Made by a program: the position numbers and the translations under genes. The notes under the pieces were generated by a model, which made no database searches, was not told the origin of the DNA, and worked only from the letters and a program-made list of their open reading frames with translations. DNA of 64,000 nt from MFD04580-c1 sp963702995 (GTDB taxonomy: Bacteria > Planctomycetota > Phycisphaerae > Tepidisphaerales > Tepidisphaeraceae), in assembly GCA_963702995.1 (NCBI GenBank), contig OY969783.1, positions 2,852,001-2,916,000 on the forward strand, written 5' to 3'. This document shows positions 1 through 11,125 of the stretch, piece by piece (the stretch's first letter is position 1; each line of letters begins with the position of its first letter).

Positions 1-846
1 CGTTGGGGTCCGGGACCTTGGTGATCGCTTCGCTCTCCTTGTAGGAGACTTCAAAGGGCTGATCGCTCAGCTTCGGGCTACCGTCGTCGTTGAACAGCGC
101 GACGTCGGGAGCCTTTGGGTCCTTCGCCTTCTCCTCGGCGGTGGGCGGCCGCATCGCCTGCTGGCGGTTGTAGGCTTTGCTGTTCCCGTCCTGATCAGCG
201 ATAAGGCCCAGCCCGTCTTGCTTGCTTCAGGATGATTGATGCGATACCCGATCGCCATCCCCGAGAAAATGAGCAGAGCCGTGATCTGAATGATGTTGAT
301 CGCGGCGTTCACGCCAGTGGTGCCGCCGACCCCGCGGAAGGCAATGTAGGCGACGCCGACCGAGAAGATGACGCAAAATACCATCATGAAGACGGGGCTC
401 GGGACGGCCGCGTTGATCAACTTGGGCCAGATATTCCCAGCCATGTACCCGACGACCAATGCGGTGACGCCCACCATGACGCCGGGGTAAACCCAGTAGT
501 ACAGATGGCTTGCCCAGCCGACCATGAACTTCGCGATTCGAGCCCACTTAAACGACTGCCGCTTGGAGAGAAAGGCCTGCTCGGCAAAGAAGTAGCTGGA
601 GCCGGCGCCCGGGTAGAGCTTCGACAGTTCGGCGTACGCGACCGCCGTCGCCAGGCACAGGGCCAGAGCGACGAGGATCCCAAACCACATTCCGATGCTC
701 GCGATCGGCTTACCGTAACTCGACTGAAGTGCGTAAGTCAGCCAAAGAAATGCCCCAGGCGCGATCAACGCCATGGCGTTGCTGGTGAGGCCCGTTAACC
801 CAAGCGTGGGCTTGGGCGCAGTGCTGGTCTGCGCGTCGGTTGCCAT
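1..846 (-). CDS. APC-superfamily amino acid permease, 5' part, frameshifted
   Basis: N-terminal part of an amino acid/polyamine/organocation (APC) permease; the gene runs off the left edge. A short polar leader is followed by the family's first helix with the stretch NAMALIAPGAFLWLTYALQS, then about five more hydrophobic segments, and the family-typical YAELSKLYPGAGSSYFFAEQ around residues 70-90. Start is the ATG at 844-846. The reading frame breaks near 200-212: the original frame turns Arg/Pro-rich, while the next frame continues sensibly (DQDGNSKAYNRQQ, then a hydrophilic loop ending SYKESEAITKVPDPN) to base 1. This looks like a single-base indel in a GGGCTGGGCC context. The long hydrophilic loop after helix 6 is unusual for APC transporters. 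Substrate cannot be read from the sequence. Confidence 0.8.
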
Positions 847-1510
847 TGAACAAACTCCTTAAACGTTGGGCGAGGAGGCACTACGGGACGGCGGGAGATG
901 GGCGGAAACGAGGCAATGGAAGAGCCTTTACGCGCGGGACGTCCCTTCCCTCACGCTGCTGCAAGACCAACCCTCGGATATGCCGTCAAACGCCGGCTCG
1001 TGAAGCGCCGCTCTACAGGTCGGGAAGCGGTGGTTGGAGAAGGCCTAGTCAAAGCCCATGCCATCGAGCAGATTCAACGTGAATCACCATAGCCTCACCG
1101 AAACGCGCCTTTTGTGCGCGACCGAGCCGGGCGGCAATCCAAACCTTGGTGACTATTATTTGCGCAACGCGGATCCCGACCGACTAAATCGCATCGAAAC
1201 TGCGCATGCCGCACCCGATCCCGTGGGGTCAGATCCGTTTCTCTTAAAATTATGAGACCGTAATGTGAGCGGGCCGCAGGCACAGCCGCGCGATGCGATG
1301 CGCGGCAGAATTGAACCTATTGCCTTCCCGCTGCGCAATCCCTATGCGGTGCGGCTTGGATGCGAACTCTGCCGCTAGGCTCCGCGGCAGGCGTTTCTGA
1401 TCCGGGGCTGAAGCGTACGCGGTTGCACCTTTGGCCCGGAAGTTGATAACGGTTAGCGGCCGCTGGCGAACGGCGCGGCGCGATCGGCCCCAACGTCCCA
1501 GAATCGAACG
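847..1510. other. Intergenic region between divergent genes
   Basis: About 660 bases separate the divergently transcribed permease and phosphatase/kinase genes. Short open frames here have no family resemblance and mixed composition. Promoters for both genes must lie here, but I could not pick a convincing -35/-10 pair. Confidence 0.5.
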
Positions 1511-3319
<1,809 letters not shown>

Positions 3320-3581
3320 CGGCCGCCCGGCAAGGGGTGAGCCCACGCACAATCGCTCCGAATGGCCGGGCGCTTGCAAGCCGGTCGCCCGCCGGCGGAT
3401 GGGATTGCCGTTTATCCCTGTCAACCCGCCGCCGATCGGCCCCCGAGCGACCCCACCGAACGACGGGCAACCCGCGCGGACGGAACGATCGGACGGACTT
3501 TGCATTGCCGCTCGGCGACGGTGAGTATTTTTACCACTCGGCGCTTGCCTTCGTATCCCCATCCATGGGAAAACAGGGCGC

Positions 3582-4917
3582 ATGCCGAATGTGTCCGAGG
3601 CTGGCATAGCTTTGGCGGCCCCCCGAGCGATCGCGGACGACCGCCCCGAATGGTCGGCGCCCGCTCCCTCCCTGATGGATCGCGTCCGTGCGCACATCCT
3701 GGCCACGGACCCCGAATTCCTGCGTTACGGAAGCCCCCGCCCTGCCGCACAACACGTTGCGCCCGCCGACTTTATCTACGCGACGGAAGAGCCGTTACCG
3801 AATCCGGACGCCGTCTTCGGAAAGTTGCGCTGGGGCGGCCAGTACGTCTATGCGACCCGTTCGGCGTCAAAGATCGAAGCGTTGCCGAAGCGCTTCAAGG
3901 ACCGTGGGTTTGAGATCGTGGAGGAGGGCGGCTGCCTCCGCCGAAGGGTCTTCGGGTTCCCCGTCCCCTTCTTCGCCAACAAGGTGCATTACTTCGTTGC
4001 CCGCAAGGTGCACCTGACCCTCCCGCGCGAGGTCAGCGAGCGATTCACTTATCACCTGAAACTGGTCCATCACAACTCGGGGCCGGACGGGTACGTCGTT
4101 CTCAAGGAGGTCCCGAGCATCGAGCGAGTCGCTTCGCGGCTTCGCCACAAGTTCCCTGACGCGAGCGCCGAGCTGATCGAGAAACGGGCGAGGAAGTTCA
4201 CCGAGAAGATCTTCCCGCTCTTCCTGACGCGCGAAGCGGCGATGTTGAAGATCCTTGACCGGGACCTGCCGAAAGAGTTCGGCGGCCGCGTCCCGCACGT
4301 CATCGAGCTGGAACAGGATGGACGGGGGTATGTGCGCCGGCTCTGGATGAACTGGCTCCGCCGCGCCCCCGGGAGGCGAGCCGCTCACCCAGCTTGAGTT
4401 TGCCCGCCAGGCGACGGACCTGTTACGCGTCATGCACGATCAGGTGGGGGTGATCCACCTCGACCTGCGGCTCGACAACATGGTCATCACCGAAGGGGGC
4501 GTCGGTTTCGTCGATTTTGGCTCGGCCGTTCGACAGGGGGAAGACATCCAGGGCAACCCGCTGCTCTCCACCATCTTCGACGAGCTGATGCGGACGAGCC
4601 AGATCCAGCGCCTGCTTGAGAAGATGACGACCACGGGCGAAGTCACCTCGAGCATCCTCAACAGCGCCCACGGGAAGGTGGACAAGGCGGTTGACCTGTT
4701 CTACCTCGCGATGCAGATCAACTCGCCGCTGGGGAACCCGGACTTTGCCGGGCTCGTCCGGATGGACCCGGCCAGCGTTGAGGCGGCCGCCCTCGCTCGG
4801 ATCACGCAGGAAGTCCTCAAGCCGAAGCACCCGGACCGCCCTACCATCCAAACGGCCGGGGATCTTCTGAAATCGATCAACCGGATCGGCCACGCCGGAG
4901 CTTCCACGGCCAGGTAG
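3582..4917 (+). CDS. Atypical protein kinase-like protein, frameshifted
   Basis: One gene split by a frame change near 4366-4373 (CCCCCGGG run). The first frame ends in WMNWLRRAPG; the next continues GEPLTQLEFARQATDLLR and runs into HLDLRLDNMVI and FVDFGSAV, which match the catalytic loop and DFG segment of an RIO/LPS-kinase-like or Hanks-like fold. An earlier segment has GYVVLKEVPS, a possible ATP-site Lys. The catalytic loop reads HLDLRLDN rather than HRDLKxxN. There is no signal peptide or membrane helix. Rejoined length is about 444 residues. It follows the PP2C/kinase fusion on the same strand after a 262-base gap, which suggests a signalling pair. Family placement is tentative; the substrate could be protein, sugar or lipid. 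Confidence 0.65.
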
Positions 4918-4973
4918 CGCGACCTCTCCCTGTGCGGATTCCTTTCCCGGTGCATCGCATCGACCATACCGGA

Positions 4974-5783
4974 ATGCATTCAGAAGCAGCGCCAAACATC
5001 GACTGGCGTCTCGGGACCACCGGCTTTTCCGACCCTGACTGGGTCGGCCCCTTCTACCCGCCGTCACTCGAGCCGGCGGAACGGCTTTCGTTCTATTCGC
5101 GGTACTTCAACGCCGTGGAGCTTGATACGACGTTCTACTCCGCGCCGAATGCCGCTCGGGTTCGAAAGTGGTCGGCGGCCGTCCCCGATGACTTCCGTTT
5201 CGCCCTCAAGACGCCGCGCGCGATCACGCACGAGCTCTCCTCCCCGCATGCCGCGGACGCGATGAGAGCGTTCCTCGACCCCCTGCACGAGATGGGCCAT
5301 AAGCTGGGGGCGGTGCTCCTTCAGTTCCCGCCGAGCTTCACATTCGACTCGGCGGCGGTGCTGGAGCGGTTCCTCGACGCTTTGCCACCGGCCCCGCCGA
5401 TCGCCGTCGAGTTGCGAAACAGCACCTGGGGGAAACGCCGAACGCTCGATCTGCTCAGCTCCCGCGGCCGCTGCCTGGCATTGGCAGAATATGTTTCTCG
5501 CCCCGCCCGGCTGTTCGCCACGACAGACTTCCTCTACGTCCGCTGGATCGGGGACCACGGCCGCTTTGAGACCCACCGCGCGGAGCAGGTCGATGTCAGC
5601 CCTTCCTTGAGCTGGTGGAAGCAGTCGCTGGACGCGATCCAACCGCGGCCGCGAACGATCTTCGGTTTCTTCAACAACGATTATTCCGGCTACTCGTTCG
5701 GCGCGCTGGCGAGGTTCTCCGAGATGATCGGCCGCCGGGTGCCGATGCCGACTGGGGATGAGCAGCCGACGTTATTCGGCTGA
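4974..5783 (+). CDS. DUF72 family protein
   Basis: A 269-residue protein with the family hallmarks near the N-terminus: LGTTGFSDPDWVGPFYPP, then LSFYSRYFNAVELDTTFYS (residues about 35-65), FALKTPRAITHE, LLQFPPSF and a late VELRNSTW. DUF72 proteins adopt a TIM-barrel-like fold; their biochemical role is not settled. I start at the ATG at 4974; a GTG at 4932 would add 14 residues. The ending, PTGDEQPTLFG, resembles the short C-terminal tail of other members. It lies 56 bases after the kinase-like gene on the same strand and could be cotranscribed. Confidence 0.8.
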   Translation: MHSEAAPNIDWRLGTTGFSDPDWVGPFYPPSLEPAERLSFYSRYFNAVELDTTFYSAPNAARVRKWSAAVPDDFRFALKTPRAITHELSSPHAADAMRAFLDPLHEMGHKLGAVLLQFPPSFTFDSAAVLERFLDALPPAPPIAVELRNSTWGKRRTLDLLSSRGRCLALAEYVSRPARLFATTDFLYVRWIGDHGRFETHRAEQVDVSPSLSWWKQSLDAIQPRPRTIFGFFNNDYSGYSFGALARFSEMIGRRVPMPTGDEQPTLFG

Positions 5784-6136
5784 GGACCCACCGCGGACGC
5801 CTCGCGCGAACGACGCGCGGCGCCCGGCGAGCCGCGACCGTAAAAGACGGACTGTCGGAAAGCCCAAAAAAACGCCGAAAAATGCTTCGTTTTTTGCTCC
5901 AAACGGCGGTCGTTAGGCCGCTGTTACCAGTTTTTCGACAGTCTTGTCAGGGAGCGGTTGGGCTGCATGACCGAGGGACGTCCGCCCGGCATCCCAGCTC
6001 AGAGCGGAGCGGTCTGGAACCGCTTCCTGACGGCCGCGGCTCGTTCGAAGCCGTGCGTCCTGAGGCGCGTTTCGCGACACGCTCTCACGGGCGCGCGCGC
6101 GGGTGGCCCGGGGGGCGGCGAACGCCGCAACGCCGC
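5784..6136. repeat. Intergenic region holding dispersed inverted repeat, family C copy 1
   Basis: No gene is visible. The stretch carries an imperfect inverted repeat: the left end (5827-5843, GCGAGCCGCGACCGTAA) pairs with the right end (about 6019-6043, reading ACCGCTTCCTGACGGCCGCG then GCTCG). Related copies occur at 10931-11045 and 36631-36734. An A-rich and T-rich patch (5867-5900) lies just after the DUF72 stop and could form a weak hairpin, but no convincing intrinsic terminator. Confidence 0.55.
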
Positions 6137-6709
6137 TTACCGCGCGGCGAGATCATTCACGCTCTCGACCACGACCCACTCCGGAACGGACAAAACAGCG
6201 AACGAGGGGAGGCCCATTTCGCGCCAAAGGTCAAAGCCGCGTGATCTGGAATGGCGGGCGAGGAACAGCGCGATGACGGTGCCGTGCGACACGACCGCCA
6301 CGTTCTCTTCGGCGTCGCGCGGGACGACGGCGGCGACCGCGGCACTGAATCGCTCCAGCGCTTCAGCGGCCGATTCGCGGCCGAGCACGCGCTCGGTCGG
6401 GCGCGAGAAGAACAGCGCCATCAGCGACACGAATTCCCGCGTCGGCAGATGGGGCACATTGCTTCGGTCGTGCTCGTGGAGGCCCGGCGCGGTGGCTCGC
6501 GCAACGCCCAGCGCCGTCGCGAGCAGATCGCCTGTCTCCTGGGCCTTGACCTCCGTGCTTGAAAAGACCCGAGTTGGGAAGTGCGGCCGAACGGCGTCGG
6601 CCAGCGCGACGCAGCGCGCCTTCCCCTCGGCCGAGAGCCGCCATTGCTCGGGCGGGACGGCCGGCCGCACCAGAGGGGCCGAATGTTTGATCAGGATCAG
6701 CTTTCGCAT
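6137..6709 (-). CDS. Histidine phosphatase (phosphoglycerate mutase-like) superfamily protein
   Basis: A 190-residue histidine-acid phosphatase. The N-terminal catalytic motif reads LILIKHSAP, where most members have RHG; the His is kept, the preceding Arg is Lys and the Gly is Ser. The later catalytic His is in VVSHGTVIALF, and FSSTEVKAQETGDLLA corresponds to the usual S-x-x-RAxQTA helix with the Arg replaced. I start at the ATG giving MRKLILIKHS because the family begins there; nine extra residues are possible upstream. The KHS variant may mean altered substrate preference or a reduced catalytic rate. No signal peptide. Substrate unknown. Confidence 0.75.
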   Translation of the reverse strand: MRKLILIKHSAPLVRPAVPPEQWRLSAEGKARCVALADAVRPHFPTRVFSSTEVKAQETGDLLATALGVARATAPGLHEHDRSNVPHLPTREFVSLMALFFSRPTERVLGRESAAEALERFSAAVAAVVPRDAEENVAVVSHGTVIALFLARHSRSRGFDLWREMGLPSFAVLSVPEWVVVESVNDLAAR

Positions 6710-6732
6710 CCGTGACTTCCGCCTCCGGCCGT

Positions 6733-7337
6733 TCATTCGCCGCTGGCGACGACTTCCGGCAGATGGATGGCCTTTCGAAGTTCGCGCTCGATCGTCACCG
6801 CATCGCCGCGGTCGGCCCAGGGGATTTTGAGGCCATGGACGGTGCCGTTACGCAGGGTGATGGAGAGGCGGAGCGCCTTGCCCCCGAGCAACCCCAGTCG
6901 CGCGGGGGCGACCCGCACGTTGGTGATCTGGTTCCGCGGCCAGACGCGGGCGCATCGCCCGGCATTGAGGGCGCGACCTGGATCGCCAGGGCGTTGGCAT
7001 AGACGTGCGTCGCTGTCGGCACCGCGCGAACGATGCTGCGCGCCCATCGCAGCGCGAACCCCCAGAGGACCACCACCGCGACAAACAGGAGCGGCAGGAG
7101 CCACTGCGCATCGGAGGTCTCGGCGGGTGGAGTTTCTTCGGAGGTGACGTTGTCGATCGTCAGGACGAGCAGCGCGAGCATCCCGCCCGTGGCCATGAGG
7201 CTGATGAGGAACGCGGCGATCAGGGCGGGCCGCCGGTTAGGCGTTGGGGAGGTGAGGGAAAGGGACGCCCCCTCCCGGTGCCAACCATCATGTTTGCCGC
7301 CCGGCCCATACCCGAATGCGTCAGCGATTCCTGCCAT
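6733..7337 (-). CDS. Small two-helix membrane protein, frameshifted
   Basis: Not a family I can name. The N-terminal part has two membrane segments (LIAAFLISLMATGGMLALLV and WLLPLLFVAVVVLWGFALRW), then a globular domain. The frame changes near 6960: frame one reads YANALAIQVAP, and the coherent continuation in the next frame is LNAGRCARVWPRNQITNV, KALRLSITLRNGTVHGLKIP and RELRKAIHLPEVVASGE. The second half resembles a PH-like membrane-anchored domain in hydrophobic pattern, which is a guess. It ends 23 bases before the phosphatase start, so the two are probably cotranscribed. Confidence 0.55.
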
Positions 7338-7392
7338 CGTCCTACCTGCCGCGCCACCGCATCATGGGGTGAAAGCTCTTGGGGTGCCGGCG

Positions 7393-7869
7393 TCAGATGT
7401 ACTGCGACGCGACCGCGATAAAGCGCATCCGTCCTTCGTGCAGTGCCACGTCCAGCGAGCTCTTCTCTTCGGCGTCGAGGTTGTTCAGGGTCTTCGACTC
7501 AAGCATCGTCAGCGTGTCGAGCTGATACTTCGCCATATCCAGATCGACCTGCGGCTCGGTCCCTCGGGGGGCGAGGTCGCCGAGGTAGAAGAGCGTCTGG
7601 GTGAGGATCGACTGGATGAGGGTCGTGAACCCGGCAACCGGCGTCTCGCGCCCCGGCCGCCCGCCGCGGCCGCGTGCGGCGCGACCGCCCGCGGGCGACA
7701 CGGCGGCCGCCGGGCCCGCCGGCGCGGCCGCGGCCGGGGCGCCGATGATCGGGCTTGCCGGTGGAGCGGCGGCCCGCTTCTGAGCCTCTTCGGCGAGACG
7801 GCGCTTCTCTTCCTGGGCTTGCTTCTTCCAGTCGTTGTCAATGTGAAGGGACGGCAATTCGTCAGCCAT
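7393..7869 (-). CDS. DUF1844 domain protein
   Basis: A 158-residue protein starting MADELPSLHIDNDWKKQA. A charged N-terminal helix and an Ala/Pro/Gly-rich linker (about residues 35-80) precede the DUF1844 core: FTTLIQSILTQTLFYLGDLA, MAKYQLDTLTMLESKTLNNL and ALHEGRMRFIA. The length and layout fit the family, which is widespread in planctomycetes and some other phyla and has no established function. The start is chosen at MADELP because the family begins near there; a start 36 bases upstream is possible. Minus strand, 55 bases after the preceding membrane gene's 5' end. Confidence 0.75.
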   Translation of the reverse strand: MADELPSLHIDNDWKKQAQEEKRRLAEEAQKRAAAPPASPIIGAPAAAAPAGPAAAVSPAGGRAARGRGGRPGRETPVAGFTTLIQSILTQTLFYLGDLAPRGTEPQVDLDMAKYQLDTLTMLESKTLNNLDAEEKSSLDVALHEGRMRFIAVASQYI

Positions 7870-7981
7870 GAAAGCTCCGCAGAACGGGCAACGAGACGGC
7901 CGCACGCGCGGCGTGGCGGTTCAATTTTGGACGGCGGGCCAAGAACCGCCCGGCGCTTCGGCGGCGAGAGGGACCTCGCGG

Positions 7982-10874
7982 CTAGTTCCGGCCGGCCGAC
8001 GGCGTCGATACGGCGTCGAAGTTCGCCGTCGCGACGGCACTGTTATTATGAGCCGTAACCGCCAGCCCCACCAACACGTCGGGGCTCATTTCGATCGATT
8101 CTTCGCCCACTTTAGCCCAGTCCTTGCCATCCGCCGAGGCCGACGCGGTGAATAGATTCCCCTGCCGGGCCAGCTTGACCCAGTACGGGGCGTGGGCCGC
8201 CGGGCCGGGGGTGTGGTCGCTGGCTCCGCCGGCGGCGCGGCGGCGCTGGAATGATACGCCCTGATCGCGGGTGACGCATGCAAAGGCGTGCTGCGAATCC
8301 GGAGCGGGTTTTTGCCGGATCATGACGCCAGCCTTGATCCAGCCGTCGCCGTCCGAAAGCGACGTCACGTGGGCGACCACCGAGCCGTCGCCGTGCATTG
8401 TTCTGTAAGCGAACTGGAAGCCGTCGGCGTTGTCCCAGATGTCGGCGCCGCCGCCGGAGATCGTAAAGGCGCCCTGGTTGAACATCGCATCGCCCGACTG
8501 GCCGACACTCCCGACGTCTTCGGCCACCCATCCTTTGGGCAGCGGCCCGGCCGGCGGGAGGGCCGAGATCCACTGGCCGATCGCGGCGACGGCGTTCGGG
8601 TCGAGCGTATTGCGCGCGAGCGGCGGCATGCGAACGGCCGGGTCCACCGAGCTAATCCGGCGATAGAGGATCGAATGGCCCGGGTCCGCCGATCGAACCA
8701 GCTTGGCGCCTTGGACCCCAAGCGTATTGACGGGCGCCATGTTCACCACGCCGGCGGCATTCAGCGGCGTATCAAACCGCGCGTCCCAGCGCGCATGGAC
8801 GCCGCCGGGGCGATGGCAGTTGGCGCAGTTCGCGTCGAGGTAGGACCGGACGCGCTGTTCGAGCGGTGCTGAAGGGTCGTTCACCGCCACGAGCTTCGCG
8901 AGCCCGGCGATCCGGGCTTCATCCATCGGCGGGTTGAAAAGGCCGAGGTGGTTCCACGTCCGAAGCTGCACGTCTTTGACACCGCTGGCCGCGTACAGGA
9001 ATTCCCCGTCGAGCTGCCGCGATTTCGCGCCCAGCACGTACCCGGCGGCCGGCGTGTGGCAGCGGATGCAGTCGGTCTGGCTCGGGAAGTACCACTGCTG
9101 CGTTCGCGACGCGCCGTCCTTTGTCTTGATCGCGACGTCCTCCGACTGCGACGTTTGCAGGAGGTCGGCGTCGGAGTTGTCCGCGCGCCACTTGTAGGTG
9201 ACCCCGTACGCCGAGCCCGACGCGTCCAGCACGAGCAGCCGGGTCTCCAGGCGCCGCCGCGCCGCGCTGTTGGACTCGTCGATCGGTAGCTCAAAATGCT
9301 TGACGAACACGGTGCCAGGCGGGAAGGACCACTCCCCGGTCTCCGAGAACTTGATCGTCTCGCCGGTTGGGACGCCGACCCACCGGCTCTTCGCCGCGCC
9401 ATCGCTCCAGAGCGGCGAGTTCACCGTATAGGGCAGGAAGCCCGGCGCGATCGCCAATTTCGCGACGTCGGCAAACGCGCCGGTCTGGGAGAGAAGAGGC
9501 GGGAAAGGCTTGCGTCGCGGCGGTGGGCCGGTCCGCTCCAATGTGAGGATCTTCCCCGCCTGGCTGCTCATCTGGCAGAGGTAGACTTCGCCGTCCTGAT
9601 CGAGGCCGAACGACGACAACCCCGTGTAATTGCTCCCCGAATTGGGCCCGGGCCGAAGGGCATCAGGCAGAGCTGAACCTTCGTCGCCGGCGCCGTCCGC
9701 TCGTCGAGCACCCAGATTTTGCCGGTCCCGTTGTCGCCGAAGAGGTAGCGGCCCCTCAGGTCGTCCGCCCACCGGCGGCCGCGGTAGACGACGCCGCCGA
9801 TAACCGCGTTCCCTTCGCCATGGTCGTAGTCGATGACCGGCGGCTTGCTCACCCCGATGTGGGCGCCCTGAAGGTCGCCATGGAGCCCTTCGATCAGCGG
9901 CCATTGGAAGTTGAGGCCCGCCGGGTCGCCCGGCTCGATGATGTCCACTTCTTCACGGTCGCCCGCCCCAACGTCGCCGATGAACGCGCGGCCGCTCTCG
10001 GGGTCGTAGGTCATTCGGTGCGGGCTGCGCAGGCCGACCGCGTAATACTCTTCGAGCACGTTGGGCTGGCCGACAAACGGGTTGCTGTTCGGGATGAAGT
10101 AGTTGGCCGTCTTGCCGTCCGCCGGCTGGCGGCCGATCGGGTGGCTGATCGAACCGCCGCGCTGATCGACGTCGATCCGGAATAATCCGCCAAACAGGCC
10201 GCCGTCGAGCCGCTGGGCATTGTTCCCATCTTCGTCGTCCCCGACGGTCAGGTAGAGGAACCCGTCGCGGGGGTTAAAGAACATCCCGCCCCCCTTGTGC
10301 CAGACGGTGTGCGTGGGCTGGTCAATCAGCACAAGCTCAGGCCCGGCACAGCCTTCCCGTCGCTGCCAAGGGTGAAACGCGAGAGGCGATTGTGGTTCGG
10401 CTTATCGGTCGGCGGGCGATGTTCGGGGTCGCCGACGACGGTGCCGGGCGGCACCCATGCGTACCAGACGAACATCTGATGATTGGTTGCGAAATCGGGA
10501 TGGAGCACGAGCCCAAGCAGCCCCGAGTCGTCCCACCCCTGGCACTGCGCGGAGAGATCAAGGACCAATTGTTTTTCCGCCACGTCGGGCCGGTTCTCAA
10601 ACGACCAGACACGCCCTTCCCGCTCCCAGACGAGCAGCCGCCGCCCTCCCGGGATGGGGCAGATCCCGAGGGCATTCTTGAAGGAAAGGTTGGGGAACGC
10701 CTCGACCGTCTTCCAGTTGCCGGAGATGCCCGGCCCCAGCTCCGGCATGCGGCCGCCGACGTAAGGCTTGAAGGCCGGGCGAGTCTCGATCCCGTACGGC
10801 GCCGCCCCACCCCTCCCCGCGCACGCCACCGTCACAAGGACCGCCGCCCACGCCGTCAAATAAGCTCGCGCCAT
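7982..10874 (-). CDS. Secreted PQQ/GSDH-type sugar dehydrogenase - dihaem cytochrome - DUF1349-like fusion, twice frameshifted
   Basis: A large exported protein of about 964 residues after joining three frames; breaks lie near 10330-10345 (GCCGGGCC) and 9645-9660 (GGCCCGGGCCC). A signal peptide (MARAYLTAWAAVLVTVACAG) leads into a six-bladed beta-propeller of the soluble glucose/sorbosone dehydrogenase type: LVWEREGRVWSFEN, LLGLVLHPDFATN, NHNRLSRF, LTVGDDEDGNNAQ, PHRMTYDPESGRAFIGDVG and RYLFGDNGTGKIW. The middle region has two c-type haem motifs, CIRCH (about 9056-9070) and CANCH (about 8814-8829), and MPPLARNTLD with a possible axial Met. The C-terminal about 180 residues (ISGGGADIWDN to VAVTAHNN) look like the DUF1349/concanavalin-like domain. 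Likely role: periplasmic oxidation of a sugar or alcohol with electrons passed to the attached cytochrome. The substrate is not predictable. Confidence 0.8.
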
Positions 10875-10930
10875 GGGCAACGACTATCTTTCCCAAGCCC
10901 TCCGGCGTCAACCGGGCGGCAAAGCCCCCG

Positions 10931-11045
10931 CGAGCCGCGTCCGTGAGGAAGCGGTCTCAGACCGCTCCGCCTCACGCCTCACGCACGCCGCACCGGCGAA
11001 ACACGCCCCGCGATCGAGCGACCTGACCGCTTCCTTACGGGCGCG
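10931..11045. repeat. Dispersed inverted repeat, family C copy 2
   Basis: Left arm CGAGCCGCGTCCGTGAGGAA (10931-10950) and right arm ACCGCTTCCTTACGGGCGCG (about 11026-11045) are inverted copies, separated by a GC-rich middle with its own small inverted pair (GCGGTCTCAGACCGCTCC). It sits between the dehydrogenase start and the speA stop and has no coding potential. Confidence 0.55.
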
Positions 11046-11125
11046 GAACGTTGGGGGCCGCGCGATCAGGCGACCGGGGCGTTTCCTTGCGGGGTGAGAC
11101 CCGCTGGGGCGCTCTCCCGACGGGG

